Assembly: GCF_900188155.1 (NCBI RefSeq)
Contig: NZ_FZOG01000003.1
Coordinates: 521,537-585,536 of the forward strand
Reading direction: 5' to 3'
From: Pseudomonas segetis
GTDB lineage: Bacteria > Pseudomonadota > Gammaproteobacteria > Pseudomonadales > Pseudomonadaceae
Length of the DNA stretch: 64,000 bases
The position numbers and the translations under genes are program-made. Positions 17,654-26,627 of this stretch are shown piece after piece (position 1 is the stretch's first letter; the number at the start of each line of letters is the position of its first letter). Under the pieces are notes generated by a model. That model saw nothing but the letters and a program-made list of their open reading frames with translations, was not told the origin of the DNA and ran no database searches.

Positions 17654-17944
<291 letters not shown>

Positions 17945-18069
17945 TCAAACTTCGAGACGTCAATTGTGCCGGATTGTCACGGTGGGCGCCATTGTTCACG
18001 CCAAGCCAGTGCTCTTCAGGGCCTCTGGCTTGGACTCTCGGGTCTGCTCAAGTATAGCTGGATGGTGGC

Positions 18070-18570
<501 letters not shown>

Positions 18571-18668
18571 TTAGGGACTCGGATGGTAGCGCAGCAGTCC
18601 GCAGCGGCCAAGCCTGTGTGCAAGGCACTTGCGATTAAACCCCCGCTTTAGAGGGGGCTGATGCGCTT

Positions 18669-18694
18669 AAAAACTTTCCGGGGCAATTGCCCCG
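18669..18694 (-). terminator. Rho-independent terminator after laoA
   Basis: A perfect palindrome CCGGGGCAATTGCCCCGG begins 9 bases after the laoA stop. Read leftward it is followed by AAAG and then a TTTTT tract. It ends the lao operon. Confidence 0.8.
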
Positions 18695-18702
18695 GTTTGG
18701 TC

Positions 18703-20298
18703 TTATGCGGTTTTCAGGCGTTCGGCAAGCAAGCTGGATAGCTGCGCTGTCAGCCCGTAAACGGACAGCTGTGGGTTGGCGCCAATGCTGGTCGGGAACA
18801 GGGAACCGTCGTGAATCGACAAGTTGCCCAGTTGGTGGTGGCGACCCAGGCTGTCGGTTACCGCCAACTTGGCGTCCTCGCCCATTGCGCAACCGCCCAT
18901 GACATGTGCGCTGCCCAGGCGAGTGCGGTAGAGCTCCATGCTCAGGCTGTCGATCTGGCTGCGCACTTGCGCCAGCGAAGTCGCGGATTTGGCATCTGCG
19001 TGCATTGGCAGCACCGACTTTGCCCCGGCCGCAAATTGAATCTCGGCCATGCTATGAAATGCACGGCGAATGCCGTCCCAGGTGTAGTCGGTCATTTTGT
19101 AATCGAGCACCGGGCTGCCATCTGCGCGTAACTCCACCGTGCCTTCAGCGCTCTCGGGATGAAAACCGTCACGCATCAACGCCAGCACCATGTTGGTGTG
19201 CGGCAGTTGTTCCATGCGCAGGGCATTTTCGACGCCAAACTCGCCCAGCAGCGTGCTGGCCAGTGCCGGGTGCAGCGGCGGTACTTCGAGCTTGTAGGAC
19301 AGTGGTCCGGCAGTGCCCTGGTTCCACTGGAAATTATCGGAATAAATCGATTGTGGTGCGCCGTAGAACGGATTGATGACTTTTTCAAACAGTGCCGTGG
19401 AGAAGTTAACCAGGTGAATAAAGGTTCGCTTGCCAGCGCGCTCATAAGGGTCCGGTGCTTCAGAGCGCATAAGGATCGCCGGGGTGTTGATGCCGCCTCC
19501 GGCGAGAATATAGTGGCGCGCCTTGATTTTGATTTTGCGCCCAGTCGGTGCGACACAGCGCTCATCCATCGCGAGGCACTCAAGCGCGCTGACCTGATTG
19601 CCGTCATGTATCAGTCGTTCGGCTCGCGCCAGGTAAAGCAGCTCGCCACCTTTTTCCAGCGTGGCCGGGATGGTCGTCACCAGCATTGATTGCTTGGCGT
19701 TCGTTGGGCAACCCATGCCGCAATAACCCAGGTTCCAGCAACCACGAACGTTACGCGGGATAACCTTCCAGCTGTAGCCCAGCTTTTCGCAGCCACTGCG
19801 AATCACATCATTGTTGGCGTTGGGGTCCATGGCCCACGGGGCAACACCCAGGCGCTGCTCCATCCGCTCGAACCAAGGGGCCATTTCGGCCTCGCTATGG
19901 CCTTTTACGTTGTGTTCCTTGGCCCAGTGTTCAAGGGTTTGGTGGGGGGTACGAAAGCTTGATGTCCAGTTGACCAGGGTGGTGCCACCGACTGCCCGGC
20001 CTTGCAAAATGGTGATTGCACCATCCTTGCTCATGCGCCCGATCCCTTCCTGGTAGAGCGCCGGGTAGGCTTCGGCCTCCTGCATCTTGAAGTCGCTGCT
20101 GGTTTTCAGCGGACCTTCCTCGACCAGCAGGACCTTATAGCCCGCTGCACTGAGGAACTCGGCGCTGGTACCGCCGCCTGCGCCGGTACCGACAATCACT
20201 ATGTCGGCTTCAAGCGTCAGGTCTTGCTCTAGGCGAGAACCGTTGTAGGTTTTCCAGCCGCGGCTCAGGCCTTCGGCAAAAAGATCAGGTACAGGCAT
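18703..20298 (-). CDS. laoA: Long-chain alcohol dehydrogenase LaoA (GMC oxidoreductase)
   Basis: 531-residue FAD-dependent GMC oxidoreductase. The dinucleotide-binding motif is VGTGAGGGTSAEF (about residues 36-48) and the C-terminal GMC block includes HVMGGCAMGE and a GANPQLSVYGL stretch. Cysteines cluster in GCWNLGYCGMGC. In P. aeruginosa the homologous LaoABCR set oxidises long-chain alcohols from alkane and alkyl-sulfate degradation. LaoA has no signal peptide, while the small partner LaoB has a Tat signal, so co-export of the folded complex is possible. It lies 51 bases after laoB. Confidence 0.87.
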   Translation of the reverse strand: MPVPDLFAEGLSRGWKTYNGSRLEQDLTLEADIVIVGTGAGGGTSAEFLSAAGYKVLLVEEGPLKTSSDFKMQEAEAYPALYQEGIGRMSKDGAITILQGRAVGGTTLVNWTSSFRTPHQTLEHWAKEHNVKGHSEAEMAPWFERMEQRLGVAPWAMDPNANNDVIRSGCEKLGYSWKVIPRNVRGCWNLGYCGMGCPTNAKQSMLVTTIPATLEKGGELLYLARAERLIHDGNQVSALECLAMDERCVAPTGRKIKIKARHYILAGGGINTPAILMRSEAPDPYERAGKRTFIHLVNFSTALFEKVINPFYGAPQSIYSDNFQWNQGTAGPLSYKLEVPPLHPALASTLLGEFGVENALRMEQLPHTNMVLALMRDGFHPESAEGTVELRADGSPVLDYKMTDYTWDGIRRAFHSMAEIQFAAGAKSVLPMHADAKSATSLAQVRSQIDSLSMELYRTRLGSAHVMGGCAMGEDAKLAVTDSLGRHHQLGNLSIHDGSLFPTSIGANPQLSVYGLTAQLSSLLAERLKTA

Positions 20299-20349
20299 AT
20301 CAGGCAGCTCTCTGGGTGATTCTTATTAGATGGAGTGACAAGCAATGGG

Positions 20350-20895
20350 TTAAACGGTCGGTGGCCCTGGATAGCCGCAGCTTGCCCAGGATTCCGGGCG
20401 GCTGTACCAGCTCATTTGTACCAGCTTGACCAGCGACTCATGACCCATTTTCAGCAGACCGATGGAGCTGTTCTGCCAGCGGTCCAGAAAGTGGTGAACA
20501 TCGGCTGCGCTGGCGTTTTCCCAACTGCCCCACACGCCGGTCAGCGGTCCGCGCGTCACTGGCAATGCCAGTACATCGAACAGCTGGATCGTGAGCTTGA
20601 GCAGCTCGGGCGAAAGGTGGTCGAGGCTGTTGTCGAGACTTTGCAGCGTACCAGCGACAGCCTGTGGCATTTGCGCAGGAGGGACGGCGCCTTCGATTAT
20701 TACCGGGATGATTGCAGTGAGCAGCGCTATGTCGGATGTGCGAATAACTTTGAAACCATTGGCGGGCGTGCTGGCCGAGCAACCGCTCAGTGTTGCCGTC
20801 AGCCCGGCTGTTGCCAGAAACGCGGTACCGATCAGGCCTGTCTTCAAGAAGCCCCGGCGGCTTATTTCGGCAGTATTGAGGGAATTCATTGTCAT
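20350..20895 (-). CDS. laoB: Tat-signal small subunit LaoB
   Basis: 181-residue protein with a twin-arginine signal (SRRGFLKTG, Arg13-Arg14) and then a hydrophobic stretch ending in LSGC. The last motif could be a lipobox. It resembles the small third subunit of gluconate 2-dehydrogenase-type enzymes. It is predicted to assist and co-export the flavoprotein LaoA. The ATG choice (20895 or 20889) is uncertain because neither has a clear ribosome site; the open frame reaches 20961. A MITE-like repeat separates it from laoC, which is unusual inside this operon. Confidence 0.82.
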   Translation of the reverse strand: MTMNSLNTAEISRRGFLKTGLIGTAFLATAGLTATLSGCSASTPANGFKVIRTSDIALLTAIIPVIIEGAVPPAQMPQAVAGTLQSLDNSLDHLSPELLKLTIQLFDVLALPVTRGPLTGVWGSWENASAADVHHFLDRWQNSSIGLLKMGHESLVKLVQMSWYSRPESWASCGYPGPPTV

Positions 20896-20963
20896 TTTTA
20901 TTGTTACCGTCAGGGTTGCATGCCGCTCACAATGTCGCTGTGAGCGGCGATGGGTTAACAACG

Positions 20964-21099
20964 CTCTGAAAAACTACTTCGCTAGATATTACTGGGGCAG
21001 CCCATGTTGCGGTTTTCACTCGCTGCGCTCGCCTTTCGGACTGTTACTCCCGTTTGGCGCTGTGCCCTGTACTAGCGTCGCTCGCTACCTTTTTCAGAG
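20964..21099. repeat. MITE-like dispersed repeat, long copy A
   Basis: A 136-base element has inverted ends: CTCTGAAAAA at 20964-20973 and TTTTTCAGAG at 21090-21099. Its left part (CTTCGCTAGATAT, then GGGGCAGCCCA) matches the copy at 61731. Its middle (GCCTTTCGGACTGTTACTCC at 21031-21050) matches copies at 32491 and 61766. It contains no credible ORF and lies between laoC and laoB. Confidence 0.7.
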
Positions 21100-21104
21100 T
21101 GAAC

Positions 21105-22535
21105 TTAACGCACAAATAGCTTGTAAATCATTTTCTGGATCGACTTGCCATAAGGCGGGTAGATGGCTTTTGCGGCATTGAGACGTTGCTTGATCAGCAC
21201 GCCCTTGGCCTTGCTGAAGGTCAGGAAACCCTCGTGGCCGTGATAATGGCCCATGCCTGAGGGGCCAATACCGCCGAACGGCATGTCGTCCTGGGCGACA
21301 TGGAGCAGGGTGTCGTTCATGCAGGCTCCACCCGAGTGAGTTTCATGCAGGACGCGCTGTTGTTCGCCCTTGTTGTAGCCAAAGTAGTAAAGAGCCAGTG
21401 GGCGCGGACGTTGATTGATGTAGGCGAATGCATCCTCGATGCGCTCATAAGGCACTATTGGCAGCAGCGGGCCGAAGATTTCGTCCTGCATGATGACCAT
21501 GTCGTCATTCACGTCGAGCAACAGGGTATGCGGCACGCGCCGGCCTTGGGCGCTGGGGTACAGCGGGATCAGCTTGGCGCCTTTGCTTTGCGCGTCGTTG
21601 AGGTAGCTGTTCAGGCGGGTTTGTTGGCGCTCATTGATGATCGCGGTGTAGTCGGGGTTGTCTTCGAGCTTTGGATAGAAGCGCAATACCACCTTGCGAT
21701 AAGCCTCGATGAAGCCATCAATCCGGTCCTTGGGTACCAGTACGTAGTCAGGCGCCACGCAGGTCTGGCCGGCATTCATGGTTTTACCGAAGGCGATGCG
21801 CTCGGCTGCATCATCCAGGGGGACGTCATTGGCGATGATGGCAGGTGATTTGCCTCCCAACTCCAGGGTTACCGGGGTCAGGTTTTCAGCGGCGGCGCGC
21901 ATTACATGCTTACCGATGCTGGTTGCGCCAGTGAACAGCAGGTGATCGAAAGGCAGCTTGGAGAAGGCCATGCCCACCTCGGCCTCACCCAGCGCAACAC
22001 TGACCAGGTCTTCAGGGAAGATCCGAGCCAGCAGGTCCTTGACCAATTGCGAGGTGACAGGGGTTGATTCGCTCATCTTGATCATCACCCGGTTACCTGC
22101 AGCCAGGGCGCCAATCAACGGGCCAAAGGCCAGAAACAGCGGGTAGTTCCAGGGCACTATTACGCCGACCACGCCCAGCGGCTGGTAAATGACCTTGGCC
22201 GTTGCTGGCATAAATTGCATGCCGACGCTGCGTCGCGAAGGTTTCATCCACTTTTTGATGCGTTTGGTTGCGTAATGGATGTTGTGCAGGCTGGGCATGA
22301 TTTCAGCAAGCAGTGTCTCGTCTGCGGAGCGATTGCTGAAGTCCTTTGAGACTGCTGTGATCAGGGCCTGTTGCTCGGTCTTGATCAGGTCACGCAGCGC
22401 ATTGAGCCACTGGATACGCTGTTCGGCCGGCGGCATGGGATTGCCTTCATAGGCCTTGCGCTGCAGTGCAAGGGTGCTGTCCAACTGGTTAATTTGCTCT
22501 TGGTTTTGTTCTAGGTAAGCGACGTTGGCGACCAT
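21105..22535 (-). CDS. laoC: Aldehyde dehydrogenase LaoC (coniferyl aldehyde dehydrogenase-like)
   Basis: 476-residue aldehyde dehydrogenase of the short class-3/coniferyl aldehyde dehydrogenase type. The general base lies in LELGGKSPAI and the catalytic cysteine in NAGQTCVAPDY. It should oxidise the fatty aldehyde produced by LaoA to the fatty acid. The C-terminus ends with hydrophobic and basic residues (KMIYKLFVR), as in membrane-associated fatty aldehyde dehydrogenases. The start at 22535 gives a standard N-terminus; the frame extends to 22583. It is first in the leftward operon and faces laoR across 314 bases. Confidence 0.88.
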   Translation of the reverse strand: MVANVAYLEQNQEQINQLDSTLALQRKAYEGNPMPPAEQRIQWLNALRDLIKTEQQALITAVSKDFSNRSADETLLAEIMPSLHNIHYATKRIKKWMKPSRRSVGMQFMPATAKVIYQPLGVVGVIVPWNYPLFLAFGPLIGALAAGNRVMIKMSESTPVTSQLVKDLLARIFPEDLVSVALGEAEVGMAFSKLPFDHLLFTGATSIGKHVMRAAAENLTPVTLELGGKSPAIIANDVPLDDAAERIAFGKTMNAGQTCVAPDYVLVPKDRIDGFIEAYRKVVLRFYPKLEDNPDYTAIINERQQTRLNSYLNDAQSKGAKLIPLYPSAQGRRVPHTLLLDVNDDMVIMQDEIFGPLLPIVPYERIEDAFAYINQRPRPLALYYFGYNKGEQQRVLHETHSGGACMNDTLLHVAQDDMPFGGIGPSGMGHYHGHEGFLTFSKAKGVLIKQRLNAAKAIYPPYGKSIQKMIYKLFVR

Positions 22536-22595
22536 GATTGAGTTCTCTACGGTTCGGCGTGGACCTTGTTCAGGTAGTAGCACAAGGCTAGGAAC

Positions 22596-22634
22596 CTCTG
22601 AAAAACCACTGCGCTCGCTATGCTTTTCAGGGGC
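22596..22634. repeat. Dispersed repeat, short hairpin copy B
   Basis: CTCTGAAAAACCACTGCGCT (22596-22615) is followed after a few bases by GCTTTTCAGGGG, giving inverted ends. It looks like a longer repeat reduced to its two termini. The CACTGCGCT core is shared with the copy at 35616. Confidence 0.55.
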
Positions 22635-22658
22635 CTGAAACTATTGAGTTGAGATTTT

Positions 22659-22674
22659 TAGAGCAATTACTCTA
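22659..22674. promoter_or_regulatory. Candidate LaoR operator
   Basis: TAGAG-CAATTA-CTCTA is an inverted repeat with 5-base arms and a 6-base centre, placed between the divergent laoC and laoR genes. This is the usual layout for a TetR-family repressor. Binding is inferred. Confidence 0.45.
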
Positions 22675-22849
22675 TATTGTCAAATAGCTTACCGCTACTG
22701 CACGAGTTTGTAGCTATGTAAAAAGTTGGGTGCTGCCCAGCGGCTTGCCGGTAAACTCCACGTTTGCAGTGCCTGCGGGTACCCGTTGCTCGAACCTTCT
22801 TGCTGGTTGAGCATTCAGTCATCGTTAATGCAGTGAGATTTTGTTGCTT

Positions 22850-23509
22850 ATGGCAGCTGTGCCGAAAACCCGTGAACGCATAATCCAGGCTAGCCTAGAG
22901 CTGTTTAACAGCCAGGGCGAACGCAGCGTTACGACCAACCATATCGCTGAGTTCATGGGCATTTCACCCGGCAATCTGTATTACCACTTCCGCAATAAGC
23001 AGGCGATCATTGCCGAGCTGTTTATCCGTTACGAAACGGATGTGGACAGCTTCTTGCGGCTGCCTGAAGGCCGTGAGCCCAGTCTTGAAGACAAGAATTT
23101 CTATCTTGAATCGCTACTTGAAGCGATGTGGCGCTATAGGTTTTTACACCGCGACCTTGAGCACCTGCTCGACAGCGACCCTTTACTGGCTGAACGTTAC
23201 CGACTGTTTTCCCAGCGTTGCCTGCAGGGAGCGCTGGCGATTTATCAGGGATTCTGCGATGCCGGTATTTTGCTGATGACGGCGGAGCAGGTGGAGGCGC
23301 TGACCCTCAATAGCTGGATCATCCTGACCTCCTGGGTGCGCTTTTTGTGCACCTTGCAAGGCACTTCGGGCGATCTCAGTGAGGAGATGCTGCGACGGGG
23401 TATTTATCAGGTGATGGCGCTGGAGATAGGTTTTATCGCCCCGCAGGTGCGGGCCGAGGTCGAAGCGCTGCATCAGCGATACTGCGTGCCGCTCCAGGCT
23501 TTTGTATAG
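22850..23509 (+). CDS. laoR: TetR-family regulator LaoR
   Basis: 219-residue TetR-type repressor. The N-terminal helix-turn-helix is at about residues 25-50 (VTTNHIAEFMGISPGNLYYHFRNK). The larger C-terminal ligand domain would bind a fatty alcohol or aldehyde signal in the Lao system of P. aeruginosa. It is divergent from laoC and presumably represses that operon. The ATG at 22850 is used; the frame opens 9 bases earlier at a TTG. It converges on the following hydrolase gene, with only 3 bases between the stop codons. Confidence 0.88.
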   Translation: MAAVPKTRERIIQASLELFNSQGERSVTTNHIAEFMGISPGNLYYHFRNKQAIIAELFIRYETDVDSFLRLPEGREPSLEDKNFYLESLLEAMWRYRFLHRDLEHLLDSDPLLAERYRLFSQRCLQGALAIYQGFCDAGILLMTAEQVEALTLNSWIILTSWVRFLCTLQGTSGDLSEEMLRRGIYQVMALEIGFIAPQVRAEVEALHQRYCVPLQAFV

Positions 23510-23512
23510 CCG

Positions 23513-24505
23513 CTAGCCGCGCCCGGCGTGCTGGCTGAACCATTGCGGGATGCGCCGTTCAAGGTAGTAGCCAGGGCGTTTGGGCGAGCCTTCAATAAAG
23601 CCAACATGACCACCCTTGGCGTGCAGTTCGAATTCGATGCACGTGGCCAGCTCATGGGGCTGCGGCAGGCTGTGTTCGAACACGAAGGGGTCGTCCTTGG
23701 CCTGGATCAACAGGGTTGGGGTGCTGATTCTTCCGAGAAAATAGCGGCTCGACGAGCGTTTGTAGTAGTCCTGGGCATCACTGAAACCATGGAGCGGGGC
23801 GGTGACCTTGCCGTCGAAGTCCCAGAAGGTGCGCAGTCCATCGAGTGGCCCGAGCTTTTCGATTATCGATAGCTGGTCGGCTTGTCCGCTGTGGCTGAAC
23901 AGGCGTTGCTTGTCTTTGATGTAGGCGACCATCTCACGCATGAAGTGGGCCTGGTACACCTTTGAAAAGCCCATGCCGATGCGATCAGCGCACTGGTCTA
24001 GCCGGAAAGGCACCGAAACCGCCACGGCGCCTTGCAACTGGCTGTCTTCGCCGGTTTCACCGAGATATTTGAGCAGGACATTGCCACCCAGTGAGTAGCC
24101 TGCGGCATATAGCGGCGCGGTTGGGCGTTGGGCGCGCAGGTGTGCGACAGTTTCAGCCAGGTCTTCGCTGGCACCGGAATGGTAACCACGGGGTAGCAGA
24201 TTGGGCTCGCCCGAACAGCCTCGCCAGTTCAGGGCAACGCTGGCCCAGCCTTGGGCGGCAAGCGATTGCTGCACGCCCAGGATGTACAGCGAGTTGGAAG
24301 AGCCAGTCAAGCCATGCAGCAGCAGGACCAGCGGGGCATCGACCTGGTGCGGGCCGTACCAGTCCATATCCAGGAAATCACCGTCTTCGAGCCACATGCG
24401 TTCGCGACGGCGTTCAAGCTTGGGTGGGGTGCGGCACATTGAGTTCCATAGCGTCTGCGAGTGCGCGCCAGGTAGCCACCATGCCGGTTTGAAGGTGTTA
24501 TTCAT
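23513..24505 (-). CDS. YheT-type alpha/beta hydrolase
   Basis: 330-residue alpha/beta hydrolase. The oxyanion-hole region is LLLHGLTGSSNS and the nucleophile elbow GYSLGGNVLLKYLGE. An aspartate (QAKDDPFV) and a histidine (KGGHVGF) complete the triad. The YheT-like group is predicted to have esterase activity on unknown lipids or esters. The ATG at 24505 gives the normal family N-terminus (NNTFKPAWWLPGAHSQT); the open frame runs to 24682 without support. Order next to rsmD matches P. aeruginosa PA0368-PA0370 as I recall it. Confidence 0.88.
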   Translation of the reverse strand: MNNTFKPAWWLPGAHSQTLWNSMCRTPPKLERRRERMWLEDGDFLDMDWYGPHQVDAPLVLLLHGLTGSSNSLYILGVQQSLAAQGWASVALNWRGCSGEPNLLPRGYHSGASEDLAETVAHLRAQRPTAPLYAAGYSLGGNVLLKYLGETGEDSQLQGAVAVSVPFRLDQCADRIGMGFSKVYQAHFMREMVAYIKDKQRLFSHSGQADQLSIIEKLGPLDGLRTFWDFDGKVTAPLHGFSDAQDYYKRSSSRYFLGRISTPTLLIQAKDDPFVFEHSLPQPHELATCIEFELHAKGGHVGFIEGSPKRPGYYLERRIPQWFSQHAGRG

Positions 24506-24570
24506 GCGTGTTGCCGTGAACGCCTGTATTCGAGTCCCGTAATGCGCCCCCGTGGTTGAGGCGCGAGGGC

Positions 24571-25164
24571 TTAGACACTGCGCTCCCACAGCGAGTAATA
24601 CACCTGTCCGGATTTTTTCTCGCGATGTAAGCGCCAGTTGCTCGGCAAGCCCAGTTTTGACGGGGCATTTTCGCTTTCGCAATAGACCCAGGCATCATCG
24701 CTTAGCCAGCCGCGGGACTCAAGCAGTTCACAGGCCGGCAGCAGCAGGTCTTGATGAAAGGGCGGGTCGAGGAATACCAGGTCAAATGCGCTTGCAGTCT
24801 GGTTTTGCAGATAATTAAGTGCATCGCTTTGCAGGAGTTGGCCATTGTCACAGCGCAGTGTTTGCAGGTGCCCGCGCAGCGATGCCACCGAGTCAGGGTT
24901 CAGGTCGAGCGCCAATGCGCTGGAAGCCCCGCGCGATAGCGCCTCCAGGAACAGGGCGCCACTACCGGTAAAGGGGTCGAGCACGCGGGCGCCTTCTATG
25001 TAGGGCGCCAACCAGTTGAACAGGGTTTCACGCACTCGGTCCGGGGTTGGGCGCAGGCCCTGCGCATCCGGAAACGTGAAGCGTCGGGAGCCCCACTCGC
25101 CACCGATGATTCGCACCTGTCCCAGCCCGCCGTGGGCACCCGTTCTACCTGCTTGTCTACTCAT
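24571..25164 (-). CDS. rsmD: 16S rRNA (guanine966-N2)-methyltransferase RsmD
   Basis: 197-residue SAM-dependent methyltransferase. Its motifs are VRIIGGEWGSRR, RPTPDRVRETLFNWL, the SAM-binding VLDPFTGSGALFLEALSRG, and the catalytic LDPPF. It methylates G966 of 16S rRNA in the assembled small subunit. The start overlaps the stop of the upstream M16 peptidase by one base (TAATG), so it is translationally coupled to the peptidase pair. Confidence 0.96.
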   Translation of the reverse strand: MSRQAGRTGAHGGLGQVRIIGGEWGSRRFTFPDAQGLRPTPDRVRETLFNWLAPYIEGARVLDPFTGSGALFLEALSRGASSALALDLNPDSVASLRGHLQTLRCDNGQLLQSDALNYLQNQTASAFDLVFLDPPFHQDLLLPACELLESRGWLSDDAWVYCESENAPSKLGLPSNWRLHREKKSGQVYYSLWERSV

Positions 25165-26627
25165 TAATGCTCCGGAACGCCCAGCGGTTGCTCGACAGGG
25201 TTGTCAGTGGGTGGCGGCAGTGGCTTTTGCTCGACTGTGGGGCCTGCGGTCACTATGACCATTGCATCTGGGTCCAGGTGTTTGGCCATGGCGGTCTTGA
25301 CCTGCTCGACGGTCAGCGCCTGGATCTTCTGCATAAAGGTTTCGAGATAGTCGAGTGGCAGATTATAGAAGCCGATCGCGCCTAGTTGGCCAACAATCGC
25401 CGAGTTGCTTGCTGTGGACAGCGGGAAACTGCCGGCCAGTTCGCGCTTGGCATTGTCCAGCTCTTTCTCGGTTGGGCCATCTTTGAGGTATTGGCGCAAC
25501 AGGTCCTTGACCAGCTTCAGCGTGCCCTCGCTGAGTTCGGCGCGGGTTTGCAGGTTGATCATGAACGGGCCGCGTACCTGCATGGCGGTGAAGGCTGAAT
25601 ACACGCCGTAGGTCAGGCCACGCTTCTCACGAACTTCCTCCATCAGGCGCGTGCCGAAACCGCCGCCACCAAAAATCTGGTTGCCCATATAGAGCGCGGC
25701 ATAATCCGGATCTGCCCGGTCGATTCCCAGTTCAGCCAGCATCAGGTGAGTTTGCTTGGATGGAAACTCGATATGGTTGTTACTTGCGGGCGGGGTTTGT
25801 GGCTCGGCTATAGTCGCCAGGGCAGGACCCTTGGGCAGCGCAGCGGAGACTTTGGCGGTGATTGCCTCGGCTTCACTGCGGCTCAGGTCACCAACCAGTG
25901 CAATCACGGTGTTTCCTGCAGCGTAGGCTTTTTTGTGGAAGGCTTTGAGCTGCTCGATTGTGATCCCCGGGATTGATTTCTCGGTGCCGTCGCTTGGGTG
26001 CGCGTAGGGGTGCTGGCCGTACAGCTTCTTAAACAGTTCGATACCGGCAAGGCTGCCAGGGTTTTGCTTCTGGTATTCGAAGCCGGCAAGCGCCTGGTTC
26101 TTGATGCGAATGAAGGAGTCCTTCGGGAACGTCGGCTGGCCGATGACCTGGTTGAACAGGGCCAAAGCCGGCTCGCGTTCCTTTTTCGCGCTCAGGCTGC
26201 GCAGGCCTGCGAGCGCCATGTCGCGGTATGAGCCATTGCTGAATTCAGCGCCGAGGTCTTCAAAACCGGCTGCAATCTGGCTGACATCCTTGCCCGGCAC
26301 GCCTTCATTGAGCATGGCGTTGGTCAGCATGGCCAAGCCCTGGGCGTCGCCATCCTGGCTGCTGCCAGCGGCAAAGGTCAGGCGCAGGTCGAACATCGGC
26401 AACTCGTGAGCCTCGACAAACAGCACTTTCGCGCCTTCGCTGGTTTTCCAGGTCTGGATATCCAGCTTGCGGTGGCTGACCGTCTCGCTCATTTCGCTCA
26501 ACGATTGCAGTTTGCTGCCGCTTTTAACCTCGGCAGCTGCCGCGTTGGCCATGAGGCTGGCGAGCGATAGAGTCGATAGCAGGGCCAGGCTCAACAAGCC
26601 TGGACGCAGGTAGTTGCGCTTACTCAT
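25164..26627 (-). CDS. M16-family peptidase-like protein, non-catalytic subunit
   Basis: 487-residue exported protein with a signal peptide (up to about ANAAAAE). It has the two-lobed M16 pitrilysin fold. The position of the HxxEH zinc motif is replaced (VEAHELPMFDLRL, then GLAMLTNAMLNEG), so it should not bind catalytic zinc. It probably pairs with the active partner upstream, as in other two-subunit M16 peptidases. The R/Y-containing C-terminal domain typical of the non-catalytic chain is present (FGTRLMEEVREKRGLTYGVYS). The ATG at 26627 has GGAGGAGA upstream and overlaps the partner's stop by 8 bases. Confidence 0.92.
   Translation of the reverse strand: MSKRNYLRPGLLSLALLSTLSLASLMANAAAAEVKSGSKLQSLSEMSETVSHRKLDIQTWKTSEGAKVLFVEAHELPMFDLRLTFAAGSSQDGDAQGLAMLTNAMLNEGVPGKDVSQIAAGFEDLGAEFSNGSYRDMALAGLRSLSAKKEREPALALFNQVIGQPTFPKDSFIRIKNQALAGFEYQKQNPGSLAGIELFKKLYGQHPYAHPSDGTEKSIPGITIEQLKAFHKKAYAAGNTVIALVGDLSRSEAEAITAKVSAALPKGPALATIAEPQTPPASNNHIEFPSKQTHLMLAELGIDRADPDYAALYMGNQIFGGGGFGTRLMEEVREKRGLTYGVYSAFTAMQVRGPFMINLQTRAELSEGTLKLVKDLLRQYLKDGPTEKELDNAKRELAGSFPLSTASNSAIVGQLGAIGFYNLPLDYLETFMQKIQALTVEQVKTAMAKHLDPDAMVIVTAGPTVEQKPLPPPTDNPVEQPLGVPEH

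Larger units (their letters stand above)
22536..22849. other. laoC-laoR divergent intergenic region
   Basis: A 314-base regulatory gap. It holds a short hairpin copy of the dispersed repeat (22596-22634) and a palindrome proposed as operator (22659-22674). AT-rich DNA around 22650-22690 is the likely site of the divergent promoters. No gene is seen. Confidence 0.7.
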
